A DNA stretch of 64,000 bases, taken from the NCBI RefSeq assembly GCF_002934625.1, contig NZ_PTJD01000012.1, forward strand, positions 62,001 to 126,000, written 5' to 3'. Under the pieces are notes generated by a model. That model had not been told where the DNA came from. It was given only the letters and a program-made list of their open reading frames with translations, and searched no databases. The DNA is from Kineococcus xinjiangensis. Its GTDB lineage: Bacteria; Actinomycetota; Actinomycetes; Actinomycetales; Kineococcaceae. The number at the start of each line of letters is the position of its first letter. Position 1 is the first letter of the stretch. A program made the position numbers and the translations under genes. Below, piece by piece: positions 16,764-25,227 of the stretch.

Positions 16764-18647
16764 GTGAGTGACGTCGCTGACCGGGAGCCCGCGCACCTCG
16801 CCGCCGACCCGGCCGTGCCCCTCGGGTCGAGCCCCGCGTCGGACGCCCCCGCGGAGCCCGGCCAGGAGGTCCCGCGCTGGGAGCAGCGCTTCCGCGCCGG
16901 GCGGATCGGCCTGCCGGAGTGGGCGGAGCTCGCACCGCAGCGCACGGTCGTCGAGGCCACCGTCGGCGGCGTGCTGGAGGCGCACTGCTGGGACGCCGCG
17001 ACGGGTGAGCTGACGCAGGCGACGTCCCGGCCGGAGGGCACCTCCCACGTCACGATCGACCCCGCCGGCGAGTGGGTCTGGTGGTTCGACGACACCGCCG
17101 GCGACGAGCACGGCGTCTGGCGGCGGCAGCCGTGGGGCACCGGCCCCCAGATCCCCACCGAGGACCCCCTCGGCCTCCTGCCCGCGTACTCCGCGGGCCT
17201 GGCGCTCGGCCGCACCGGGGTGGTGGTCGTGGGGCGCAACGACGACGAGTACGGCACCCGCATCGAGGTGCTCGTCCCCGGCGGGTCCCCGGGGCTGCTC
17301 TACGAGCACCGGGAGGACGCCTGGGTGGCGGACCTGTCCGCCGACGACGCCCTCGTGGCGATCGCCCACAGCGAGCACGGCGACTCCCGCCACCACGCCC
17401 TGCGGGTGCTGCGCGTCGAGGGCGCCGGGACCGTCGCGGAGAAGTGGGACGGCCCCGGGAAGGGCCTGAACCCGCTGGCCTTCGCCCCGGCCCGTCCCGA
17501 CGGCTCGGCCGACCCGCGCCTGCTGGTGCTGCACGAGCGGCGCGGCAGGGGGGAGCTGCTCGTGTGGGACGTCCTCGCCGACACCGAGCAGGAGGTCCGG
17601 CTGGAGGTGCCGGGGGAGGTCGCGGCGGCGGAGTGGACGCACGACGGCCGCGGCCTCGTCGTCCTCGTCGACCACGACGCCCGCACCCTCCTGCACCGGG
17701 TGGACGTCGGGACCGGTGCCGCCGAGCCGATCGGCCCGACCGAGGGCAGCGTGTGGGCGGCGACGGCCCGTCCCGACGGCGACGTGTGGCTGGCGTGGTC
17801 GTCGGCCGCGCAGCCCACCGCGGTCCGCAACCTCGCCGGGGAGGTGCTGCTGCGGCCCACCGGTGCCGTCGCGCCGCCCTCGGTGCCCGTGGAGGACGTG
17901 TGGGTGGACGGCGAGGGCGGGCGCATCCACGCGCTGCTGCGCCGGCCCGAGGGCGCCGTGGGGCCGCTGCCGCTGGTCGTGGAGGCCCACGGCGGGCCCA
18001 CCCACCACGACACGGACTCCTTCCGCGCCTACGCGGCGGCGTGGGTGGACGCGGGGTGCGCGGTGGTGCAGGTCAACTACCGCGGCTCCACCGGCTACGG
18101 CTCGGCGTGGCGCGACGCCCTGGAGCAGCGGGTCGGGCACACGGAGCTGGCCGACATCGCCGCGGTCGCCGACCACCTCGTCGCCACCGGCGTCGCGGAC
18201 CCGGAGCGGCTGGTGCTGGCCGGCGCCTCCTGGGGCGGCTACCTGACCCTGCTGGGGCTGGGCACGCAGCCGGAGCGGTGGGCGCTCGGCCTGGCCGGGG
18301 TCCCCGTGGCGGACTACGTCGCCGCCTACGAGGACGAGATGGAGGGGCTGAAGTCCTTCGACCGCTCCCTCTTCGGCGGCTCCCCGGCGGACGTACCGGA
18401 GAAGTACCGGGACTCCTCGCCGCTGACGTACGTGGGCGCGGTGCGGGCGCCGGTGCTGGTCCTGGCGGGGGAGAACGACCCGCGCTGCCCGATCCGGCAG
18501 ATCGAGAACTACCTGGAGGCGCTGCGGGCCCGCGGCGCCGCGCACGAGGTGTACCGCTACGACGCGGGGCACGGCTCCCTCGTGGACGACGAGCGGGTGC
18601 GGCAGATGCGCGTCGAGCTGGACTTCGTGCGCCGCCACCTGCCCTGA
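16764..18647 (+). CDS. S9-family (prolyl oligopeptidase-type) serine peptidase
   Basis: A 627-residue cytosolic peptidase with an N-terminal beta-propeller-like part (about residues 60-370) and a C-terminal alpha/beta hydrolase (about 380-627). The catalytic Ser is in GASWGGY near residue 489, the Asp in ENDPRCP near 572 and the His in AGHGSLVDD near 602. The oxyanion region HGGPTHH and QVNYRGSTGYG are typical of acylaminoacyl peptidases and dipeptidyl aminopeptidases. It probably cleaves short peptides or acyl peptides. Together with the M20 gene upstream it forms a small peptidase neighbourhood, but each gene seems to have its own promoter. Confidence 0.87.
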   Translation: MSDVADREPAHLAADPAVPLGSSPASDAPAEPGQEVPRWEQRFRAGRIGLPEWAELAPQRTVVEATVGGVLEAHCWDAATGELTQATSRPEGTSHVTIDPAGEWVWWFDDTAGDEHGVWRRQPWGTGPQIPTEDPLGLLPAYSAGLALGRTGVVVVGRNDDEYGTRIEVLVPGGSPGLLYEHREDAWVADLSADDALVAIAHSEHGDSRHHALRVLRVEGAGTVAEKWDGPGKGLNPLAFAPARPDGSADPRLLVLHERRGRGELLVWDVLADTEQEVRLEVPGEVAAAEWTHDGRGLVVLVDHDARTLLHRVDVGTGAAEPIGPTEGSVWAATARPDGDVWLAWSSAAQPTAVRNLAGEVLLRPTGAVAPPSVPVEDVWVDGEGGRIHALLRRPEGAVGPLPLVVEAHGGPTHHDTDSFRAYAAAWVDAGCAVVQVNYRGSTGYGSAWRDALEQRVGHTELADIAAVADHLVATGVADPERLVLAGASWGGYLTLLGLGTQPERWALGLAGVPVADYVAAYEDEMEGLKSFDRSLFGGSPADVPEKYRDSSPLTYVGAVRAPVLVLAGENDPRCPIRQIENYLEALRARGAAHEVYRYDAGHGSLVDDERVRQMRVELDFVRRHLP

Positions 18648-18686
18648 CGCCGCCCCGGGTGACTGCCGCCCCTGGGTGGGGTGCCA

Positions 18687-18753
18687 CCCCGGGGCGGGGA
18701 CGTTGTGCGGGCGACGCGCCGGTGTCGCCCGGCCGAACGTCCCCGCCTCGGGG
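18687..18753. repeat. Palindromic intergenic repeat, copy B
   Basis: Core ends GCGGGGACGTT (18694-18704) and AACGTCCCCGC (18736-18746); the arms extend outward to 18-bp with one mismatch. The inner part contains GGCGACGCGCCGGTGTCGCC, the same motif as in the other copies. It lies 40 bases after the S9 peptidase stop. Confidence 0.82.
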
Positions 18754-18766
18754 GAGTGAGCGCGGG

Positions 18767-18819
18767 GCGGGGACGTTGCGCAGGCGACGCGCCGCGTGTC
18801 GTCGCCCGAACGTCCCCGC
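18767..18819. repeat. Palindromic intergenic repeat, copy C
   Basis: Ends GCGGGGACGTT (18767-18777) and AACGTCCCCGC (18809-18819), 20 bases after copy B in the same orientation. The inner motif is GGCGACGCGCCGCGTGTCG. The tandem pair occupies nearly the whole gap before the lipoprotein gene. Confidence 0.82.
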
Positions 18820-18861
18820 AAGCCGGGGAACGCCCGTGCCCGTCGCTGCGTCGGAGGTCCC

Positions 18862-19839
18862 ATGAGAGCCCGCACCGGCCCCGGCGTCCTGCTCGCCTGC
18901 CTGCTGCTCGCCGCGTGCGGGCAGGAGCCCAGCGGCCCGGGGCGCGCCGCCGTGCAGGCGCCCGCCCCGCCCGAGCCCGCCCCGCCCGCCTCGACCGGCC
19001 CCGCCCCGGCCGAGCCGGCCCCCTCCCCGCACCTGGTGCCGGACGGCTACGACGGGCCGCTGGGGGCCGTGGGCCTAGTGCTGGAGGACTCCTCGCACGA
19101 CCCGCAGCTGTGCACGGGCGCCGTCGCCGCCTCCGACCCGCCGCAGTGCCGGGGGCTGGAGCTGGCCGGGTGGGACTGGTCGGCGCTGGAGCCGGGGTCG
19201 TACGAGTCGAAGGCGGGCAGCCGCTACGGCGACTACTTCGTCGTCGGCACCGTCGAGGGCGACACCCTCACCCTGACACAGCCGCCACGCCCGCCCGCGG
19301 CGGCCGGGGGCGTCCTGGCGTCCGAGGAGCCGCGCGAGCACGACTTCGGCAGCCCCTGCCCCACCCCGCCCGGTGGCTGGAAGCCCGTCGATCCCGCCCG
19401 GGCCACGGACGAGGCCTTCTCAGCGGGGGCGGCCCGCGCCGAGGCCGTCGAGGGCTACGCCGGGTCGTGGATGGACCAGAACCTGCCCGCGGGAGCGCCT
19501 GGGACGGACATCCCCGAGGAGCTCGCCAACGACCCGCAGCGCGTCGTCCTCAACGTCCGGACCGTCGGCGACCGGGAGGCGATGAAGGCGGCGGTCCGCG
19601 AGGTGTGGGGCGGCGCCCTCTGCATCAGCCCTGCTCAGCGCACCGAGGCGGAGGTGCAGCGCATCGCCGATGAGGTCTTCGCACGGTACGAGGGCTCCTG
19701 GGGCTCGGTCGACGTCCTCACCGGGACGGTGGAGGTGGGGGTGCCCGTGGCCCGGGTCTCCGAGCAGCGAGAGCTCGACGAGCGCTACGGCCCCGGTGTC
19801 GTCCGCCTGCGCGGAGCCCTCCAGCCGGTCCCGCGGTAG
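18862..19839 (+). CDS. Secreted lipoprotein of unknown function
   Basis: A 325-residue lipoprotein: signal segment with lipobox LLAAC (Cys at about residue 19), then a Pro/Ala-rich linker (about 20-55) that probably crosses the wall, then a folded region with several cysteines (LCTGAV, QCRGLEL, SPCPTPP, LCISPAQ). ATG 18862 has CGGAGG six bases upstream. I do not recognise the domain. The text GDYFVVGTVEGDTLTLT suggests a beta-rich part. It sits just after two copies of the palindromic repeat, which could carry its promoter or transcript control. Confidence 0.7.
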   Translation: MRARTGPGVLLACLLLAACGQEPSGPGRAAVQAPAPPEPAPPASTGPAPAEPAPSPHLVPDGYDGPLGAVGLVLEDSSHDPQLCTGAVAASDPPQCRGLELAGWDWSALEPGSYESKAGSRYGDYFVVGTVEGDTLTLTQPPRPPAAAGGVLASEEPREHDFGSPCPTPPGGWKPVDPARATDEAFSAGAARAEAVEGYAGSWMDQNLPAGAPGTDIPEELANDPQRVVLNVRTVGDREAMKAAVREVWGGALCISPAQRTEAEVQRIADEVFARYEGSWGSVDVLTGTVEVGVPVARVSEQRELDERYGPGVVRLRGALQPVPR

Positions 19840-20016
19840 AGGTCCGAAAACTTCTGCATCTTTGGCCATCCGCTGTCACTCCTGCTACGAAGTGGGTACG
19901 GCTCCAGCTCGAACGGGGGGAGTCGTCACGTCGTTGCGGGCCCTCGGGGTGCGTGACGGCCCGATCGGCCACGACTGCAGCGCTGCGGTACGGGCCGGGA
20001 GAATCGAGGATGGTCC

Positions 20017-20952
20017 ATGTTCCGCAAGTCGCTCGTCATCGACATGATCAACCGCAGTGCCGAGAACGCCACTGACCGCAGGAACTTCCTGCGCTCCGCC
20101 GGCCTGCTCAGCGCCGGCGCGGTGGGCGCCGGGCTCGCCGGTGCCGGGGCCGCTTCCGCCGCCTCCGCCGCGACCGCCGCTCCCAGCGCTGGGGCCGTGC
20201 TGAACTTCGCGCTCAACCTGGAGTACCTGGAGGCGGAGTTCTACTCCTTCGCCGCCTTCGGCCACGGCATCGCCGACAGCCTCACCAACGGCACCGGCAC
20301 CAAGGGTCCGGTGACCGGCGGGCACCGCGTGCCGTTCAAGAGCCGGAAGATGCGCTACATCGCGGAGGAGATCGCCGCCGACGAGATCGCGCACGTGAAG
20401 TTCCTGCGCACCGGTCTCGGCGCCGCCGCCGTCTCCCGTCCCGCCATCAACCTCCAGGAGAGCTTCTCCGGGGCTGCGCAGGCCGCGGGCCTGATCCCGG
20501 CGGGCGCCACGTTCGACCCGTTCGCCAGCGAGGAGGCCTTCCTGGCCGGGGCGTTCCTCTTCGAGGACGTCGGCGTGACGGCGTACAAGGGCGCGGCCCC
20601 CCTCATCGGCAACACCGAGTTCATCGGTGCCGCGGCGGGCATCCTCGCCGTCGAGGCGTACCACGCGGGCATCATCCGCACCCAGATGTACGACCGGGGC
20701 ATGGTCGCCGCAGCCGGCGCCATCTCCGACGCCCGCGACTCCCTCGACGGTCCCGAGGACCTCGACCAGGGCATCGTCACCGGAAACCCGAAGGCCATGC
20801 GCGCCAACCTCGTCCCCACCGACGACAACGGCATCGCCTTCTCCCGCACTCCGTCGCAGGTCATGAACATCGTCTACCTCACGCCCGGCGCCGGGGTCAG
20901 CCAGGGCGGGTTCTACCCGGCCGGCCTCAACGGCGAGATCAAGACCACCTGA
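20017..20952 (+). CDS. Tat-exported ferritin-like domain protein (desiccation-related family)
   Basis: A 311-residue protein with a twin-arginine signal: DRRNFLRSAG followed by an Ala/Gly-rich hydrophobic stretch ending near ASA (about residue 50). The mature part is a ferritin-like four-helix domain (PF13668 type): LNFALNLEYLEAEFYSFAAF in the first helix, EEIAADEIAHVKFLR in the second, and LFEDVGVTAYKGA and GILAVEAYHAGIIRTQMY later. The Glu and His residues of ExxH-like metal ligands are present in three helices. Plant and bacterial relatives are known as desiccation-related proteins; enzymatic activity is untested. Export by Tat implies folding, perhaps with metal, before secretion. A wall-binding protein gene starts 31 bases downstream. 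Confidence 0.85.
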   Translation: MFRKSLVIDMINRSAENATDRRNFLRSAGLLSAGAVGAGLAGAGAASAASAATAAPSAGAVLNFALNLEYLEAEFYSFAAFGHGIADSLTNGTGTKGPVTGGHRVPFKSRKMRYIAEEIAADEIAHVKFLRTGLGAAAVSRPAINLQESFSGAAQAAGLIPAGATFDPFASEEAFLAGAFLFEDVGVTAYKGAAPLIGNTEFIGAAAGILAVEAYHAGIIRTQMYDRGMVAAAGAISDARDSLDGPEDLDQGIVTGNPKAMRANLVPTDDNGIAFSRTPSQVMNIVYLTPGAGVSQGGFYPAGLNGEIKTT

Positions 20953-20983
20953 GCCCCGGCCGCACACACCCTTGGAGACGATC

Positions 20984-22027
20984 ATGACCACGACCCGCAC
21001 CCAGCCCCGAAACCGCCGCCTGCGCACGGCGGCCGTCGCCCTCGCCGGGGCAGCAGGCCTCGTCCTGTCCATCACCCCGGCGAGCGCCGCTCCCGGCTTC
21101 GACTTCAGCACCCGCATCTCCGGGCCGGACCGCTACGAGACCGCCGTGGCCGCCTCGAAGCTGCTCTACCCCAACGCCGGGTCCGCCACCGACGTCGTCA
21201 TCGTCAACGGCACGGCGACCGTCGACGGCCTCACCGCCTCGTACCTGTCGGGGCTGAAGGCCGCGCCGATCCTCTACACCACCACCAACAACCTGCCCGC
21301 GGTCAGCCAGGCGGAGCTGCAGCGCCTGGGCGCCAAGCAGATCTGGGTCGTTGGCGGCGAGAACGTGGTCTCCGCCCGCCAGGTGCAGGCCTGGAGGGAC
21401 GCGGGGATGACGGTCAACCGCCTCGCCGGCCCCGACCGGTACGCGACCGCCGCCGCCGTGGCGCTCGTGGAGGACCAGTTCGCGCCGGAGCGGGTGTTCA
21501 TCGCCTCGGGGACGTCCACCGCGGACGCCCTCACCGTCGGCCCGATCGCGTGGGCGAAGAACTACCCGATCCTCCTGACCGAGGCCGGTTCGGTTCCCGC
21601 GGCCACGCAGGCTGCGCTCGACAAGCTGCAGTCCACCAACCGCACGGTGGTCGGCGGCACCGGTCGGGTCTCCGACGCCACCTACGCGTCGCTGAAGGCC
21701 ACCCAGCGCATCGCCGGCAACTCGCGGCAGGAGACCGCGGCCCTCGTCGCCGAGGAGGCGGTCGCCAAGGAGAACTTCGACCCGAACAGCATCGCGCTGG
21801 TCGGCGGGAGCGACGGCGCCGCCATCGACGCGCTCTCGGCAGCGCCGATCTCCGGCTCGAAGGGCGTGCCGCTGCTGTTCACGGCGGATGAGGCGACCCT
21901 CGGCACCGTGACCACGCAGTACCTCCAGGCCCAGGCTCCCCGGCTCAGCGGCAAGGGCTGGGTCTTCGGCGGTCCGAACGCCGTGGCACCGGCCGCGGTC
22001 GACGCCGCCAAGGCTGCCGCGCAGTAA
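20984..22027 (+). CDS. Secreted cell-wall-binding repeat 2 protein
   Basis: A 347-residue protein with a Sec-type signal (basic start, hydrophobic core, cleavage likely near ASA, residue 35). The mature protein is three cell wall-binding repeat 2 units (PF04122), at about residues 44-130, 140-225 and 232-340, each opening with a motif like RISGPDRYETAVA, RLAGPDRYATAAA or RIAGNSRQETAAL and closing with VVGG or VFGG. In clostridia such repeats anchor proteins to wall polymers. No catalytic domain is attached, so the protein is all binding module. ATG 20984 has GGAG eight bases ahead. With the ferritin-like gene it forms an apparent two-gene exported unit. Confidence 0.85.
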   Translation: MTTTRTQPRNRRLRTAAVALAGAAGLVLSITPASAAPGFDFSTRISGPDRYETAVAASKLLYPNAGSATDVVIVNGTATVDGLTASYLSGLKAAPILYTTTNNLPAVSQAELQRLGAKQIWVVGGENVVSARQVQAWRDAGMTVNRLAGPDRYATAAAVALVEDQFAPERVFIASGTSTADALTVGPIAWAKNYPILLTEAGSVPAATQAALDKLQSTNRTVVGGTGRVSDATYASLKATQRIAGNSRQETAALVAEEAVAKENFDPNSIALVGGSDGAAIDALSAAPISGSKGVPLLFTADEATLGTVTTQYLQAQAPRLSGKGWVFGGPNAVAPAAVDAAKAAAQ

Positions 22028-22033
22028 CCGACG

Positions 22034-22087
22034 CGACGACGGGGACGGCGGGACGGGGGCGACCCCGCCCCGCCGTCCCCGTCGTCG
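22034..22087. terminator. Long hairpin between convergent genes
   Basis: Arms 22034-22057 and 22064-22087 pair over 24 bases with one mismatch around a 6-base loop. It lies six bases after the wall-binding protein stop and can end both that transcript and the convergent MFS transcript. Confidence 0.75.
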
Positions 22088-22162
22088 TCCCTGCGCCGTG
22101 AGCGTCCGGGCCGGTGTTGCGCTGCCGTCCCGCTGGGGCGTCGCGCGGCCTGACGCGCGATC

Positions 22163-23401
22163 TCAGCCGGTCGTGGCGGCGGGTTCCCCCGGTCGAGCCG
22201 GCGCCGGCTCCAGGGGGGCGCGCCCGCTGCGGTCGAGCCACCCCGCGAGCGCCGCCACCGCCAGTCCGGTCAGGGTGAGGCCGGCCGCGACCACCATCGG
22301 GGAGCGGTACCCCAGGCCCGCGTCGAGCACGAGCCCGCCGAGGAAGGCCCCCATCGCGTTGCCGATGTTGAACCCCGCCTGCTGCGCCGCCGCGACCATG
22401 CTCGCCCCGCCCCCGGCGGCGACGATGGCGCGGGTCTGGATCGCCGTGGACATCGAGAACCCGGCGAAGCCGAACGCGAACACCGCGGCCGCCGCCACGA
22501 CGGGACGTCCGCCCGCCACGGCGAACACGGCGAAGACGCCGGTCTGCGCGCACAGCCCCAGCAGCAGCGTGCGCGGCACGGACCAGTCCGCCAGCCGGCC
22601 CCCGAGCAGGTTGCCCGCGGTGGCGCCCACCCCGAACAGCACGAGCAGCCACGAGACGCTGCCGGGGGAGTAGCCGGCGAGGTCGGTGAGGATCGGGGCG
22701 ATGTAGCTCAGGACGGTGAAGAGGCCGCTGAACCCGATGACGGTGATCAGCATGGTCAGCCACACCTGGGCGCGGGAGAACGCGGACAGTTCCGCGCGCA
22801 GCCCCGCGGAGGGCGTGCGGACGTCGGGCACGAGCAGCGCCAGCGCGGCGATGGTGAGCAGGCCGATGCCGGCGACGACCGCGTACGTCAGCCGCCAGCC
22901 GTACTGCTGGCCCAGCGCCGTGCCGAGCGGGACGCCGACGATGTTGGCGACGGTGAGCCCGGTGATGGCCAGCGCCATCGCCTGTCCCTGCTTCCCGGGC
23001 GGGGCGAGGTGGCGGGCGACGACGGCGCTCGCGCCGAAGAACGCCCCGTGGGACAGGGCGCTCACGGCGCGGGCGGCGACGAGCAGGCCGAACGTCGGCG
23101 CCAGAGCGGTGGCGACGTGGCCGAGGGTGAAGAGCACCATGAGCCCGATGAGGACGTGCTTGCGCGAGTACCGGTGCGCCAGGGCGGTGAGGGTCGGTGC
23201 GCCGACGACGACCCCGAGGGCGTAGGCCGTGATGATCCAGCCGGCGGTCGGGATGGACACGCCGAACGTGGCGGCCATCTCCGGCAGCAGGCCCATGGCG
23301 ACGAACTCGGTGGTGCCGATGGCGAAGCCGCCGACGGCGAGGGCGAGGAGTGCGAGGGGCACGAGAGGGGCTCCGCGGGAAGTGCTGGTCGTGGACTGCA
23401 C
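22163..23401 (-). CDS. MFS transporter, AraJ/YdhP-like (DHA1 family)
   Basis: A 412-residue major facilitator with about twelve membrane segments. The family pattern is clear: FAIGTTEFVAMGLLPEMAATF in the first helix, AYALGVVVGAPTLTALAHRYSRK (motif A region) in helices 2-3, then SHGAFFGASAVVAR and GVPLGTALGQQYGWR in helices 4-6. These mark the AraJ/PbuE/YdhP branch of proton-coupled drug, sugar or purine exporters. The substrate cannot be told. The start is GTG 23401. The palindromic repeat copy D lies directly upstream, between this gene and the symporter gene, and would be in or near its promoter. Confidence 0.82.
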   Translation of the reverse strand: MQSTTSTSRGAPLVPLALLALAVGGFAIGTTEFVAMGLLPEMAATFGVSIPTAGWIITAYALGVVVGAPTLTALAHRYSRKHVLIGLMVLFTLGHVATALAPTFGLLVAARAVSALSHGAFFGASAVVARHLAPPGKQGQAMALAITGLTVANIVGVPLGTALGQQYGWRLTYAVVAGIGLLTIAALALLVPDVRTPSAGLRAELSAFSRAQVWLTMLITVIGFSGLFTVLSYIAPILTDLAGYSPGSVSWLLVLFGVGATAGNLLGGRLADWSVPRTLLLGLCAQTGVFAVFAVAGGRPVVAAAAVFAFGFAGFSMSTAIQTRAIVAAGGGASMVAAAQQAGFNIGNAMGAFLGGLVLDAGLGYRSPMVVAAGLTLTGLAVAALAGWLDRSGRAPLEPAPARPGEPAATTG

Positions 23402-23486
23402 GACCGCGTCGTTGCGGTGCCTGCGCTGACCACGCTCTCACGCGCTGCGGGGACCGGTCCAACCGGGACGCCCCCGGGCACGCGAA

Positions 23487-23545
23487 CGGGCGGGGACGTT
23501 CGGCAGGCGACACGCCGGTGTGTCGCCGCGGAACGTCCCCGCCCG
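23487..23545. repeat. Palindromic intergenic repeat, copy D
   Basis: Outer arms CGGGCGGGGACGTT (23487-23500) and AACGTCCCCGCCCG (23532-23545) are an exact 14-bp inverted repeat. The inner hairpin GGCGACAC/GTGTCGCC is also exact. It lies between two leftward transporter genes, 21 bases after the symporter stop, where it could also act as a terminator. Confidence 0.85.
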
Positions 23546-23566
23546 TGAGGTGGGGGTGCGGGTCGG

Positions 23567-25120
23567 TCAGGTGAGCGGCGCGGTGTCCTCCTTGGTGATG
23601 TGACCCTTGCGCCGGTGCTCCATGTAGTCGCGCAGTTCCCTCTTCACGACGGGCATCAGCAGGTAGAGACCCGCGATGTTCACGAGTGCGCAGACGAAGA
23701 GCATGGCATCGGCGAGGTTGAGGACCTCGCTGAAGGTCAGCACCGTCCCGACGATCGTGAACAGCAGGTACACGACCTTGAAGATGAGCTCGCTCGTCTT
23801 GGTGCGGCCGAAGAGGTTCGTCCAGGCCTTCTGGGTGTAGTAGCTCCAGGTGATCAGCGTGGAGAAGGCGAACAGCGCCACGGCGATCGCGAGCAGGACC
23901 GGGAACCAGGAGATGACCTCGGCGAAGGCGTCGGAGGTGAGGACGACGCCGTCCTCGCTCATGCTGCCCGTCGCGGCCACCTCGGCGCGGGCGTCCACCC
24001 AGCGCGTCGGGCTCGCGATGATGATCGTCAGCGCGGTCATGGTGCAGATGACGACGGTGTCGATGAACGGCTCGAGCAGGGCGACGAAGCCCTCGGAGAC
24101 GGGGTGGCGGGTCTTCACCGCGGCGTGCGCGATGGGAGCGGAGCCGACGCCGGCCTCGTTGGAGAACGCGGCCCGCTGGAAGCCGATGATGAGCGCGCCG
24201 ACCACGCCGCCGGTGACACCCTCGGGGGAGAAGGCGCCCGCGAAGATGGCGGCGATGGCCGCGGGCACCTGGGTGATGTTGACCAGGATGACCACGAGGC
24301 AGCCGAGCAGGTACAGGATCGCCATGGCCGGGACGAGGCGGGCAGTCACGCGGCCGATGGACTTGATGCCACCGATGATGACCGCACCGACGAGCAGCGC
24401 GAGGACGATGCCGAAGATCAGGGCAGCCACGTCGCTGCCGAGGGGGCCGTCCTCGCCGCCGGTGACGTTGCGCATCTGCGCGTAGGTCTGGTTGGCCTGG
24501 AACATGTTGCCGCCGGCCACGCCGAAGAAGAACAGCCCGATGGCGAAGATGCCGGTGAGCACCTTGCCGACGGCGGGCGGGCCGAACTTCTTGAAGGCCA
24601 CGGGCAGGTAGCGGAAGGGGCCGCCGGTGACGGTGCCGTCCTCGTGGACCTCGCGGTACTTCACGCCCAGGGTGCACTCGACGAACTTGGTGCACATGCC
24701 GAGCAGACCCGCGACGATCATCCAGAAGGTCGCGCCGGGGCCTCCGAGGGTCACGGCGACGGCGACACCGGCGATGTTGCCGAGGCCGACGGTGCCGGAG
24801 ACGGCGCTGGTCAGGGCCTGGAAGTGGGTGACCTCGCCAGGGGCGTCGGCCTCGGAGAAGCGGCCGCGCGCCAGGTCGACGCCGTGCTTGAAGCCGCGGA
24901 CCTGGATGCCCTTGAAGTAGATCGTGAAGATGATGCCCGCGAGGACGAGCCAGCCCACGATGAGCGGGAACGTCGCTCCACCGATGGTGACGGTGTAGAA
25001 GATCACCGAGCTGATGGCCTTGGTGACAGGCGCGAAGACGCTGTCGATCGCATTCTCGATGTTCGCGAGAGCGCCCGTGTCGGGGGCTGCCGCGAGGAGG
25101 AGGGCGCCGGGTAGGGACAT
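23567..25120 (-). CDS. AGCS-family alanine/glycine:sodium symporter
   Basis: A 517-residue membrane protein with about eleven helices, of the alanine or glycine:cation symporter family. Diagnostic runs are FQALTSAVSGTVGLGNIAGVA, GGPGATFWMIVAGLLGM, KFVECTLGVKYRE, GGPFRYLP and the highly conserved GFQRAAFSNEAGVGSAPIAHA. It takes up small neutral amino acids with Na+. ATG 25120 follows a purine-rich stretch (GAGAGAAGG on the + strand's complement is weak), so translation signals are modest. The gap upstream contains an inverted repeat at 25179-25192 that might be an operator. The gene is probably transcribed alone. Confidence 0.9.
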   Translation of the reverse strand: MSLPGALLLAAAPDTGALANIENAIDSVFAPVTKAISSVIFYTVTIGGATFPLIVGWLVLAGIIFTIYFKGIQVRGFKHGVDLARGRFSEADAPGEVTHFQALTSAVSGTVGLGNIAGVAVAVTLGGPGATFWMIVAGLLGMCTKFVECTLGVKYREVHEDGTVTGGPFRYLPVAFKKFGPPAVGKVLTGIFAIGLFFFGVAGGNMFQANQTYAQMRNVTGGEDGPLGSDVAALIFGIVLALLVGAVIIGGIKSIGRVTARLVPAMAILYLLGCLVVILVNITQVPAAIAAIFAGAFSPEGVTGGVVGALIIGFQRAAFSNEAGVGSAPIAHAAVKTRHPVSEGFVALLEPFIDTVVICTMTALTIIIASPTRWVDARAEVAATGSMSEDGVVLTSDAFAEVISWFPVLLAIAVALFAFSTLITWSYYTQKAWTNLFGRTKTSELIFKVVYLLFTIVGTVLTFSEVLNLADAMLFVCALVNIAGLYLLMPVVKRELRDYMEHRRKGHITKEDTAPLT

Positions 25121-25178
25121 GGTGGAAGAGAGAAGGGGACGTGGACGTTCACGTCAAGCTTGTGGCGATCACCGGGCG

Positions 25179-25192
25179 CGTGTCGTGACACG
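25179..25192. promoter_or_regulatory. Small inverted repeat upstream of the symporter gene
   Basis: CGTGTC and GACACG flank a GT spacer (25179-25192), about 60 bases upstream of the symporter start. It could be a regulator site; position is the only support. Confidence 0.25.
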
Positions 25193-25227
25193 TCCGCCAC
25201 GAACGGTCACGAGTGGTTAGAAGGCGA

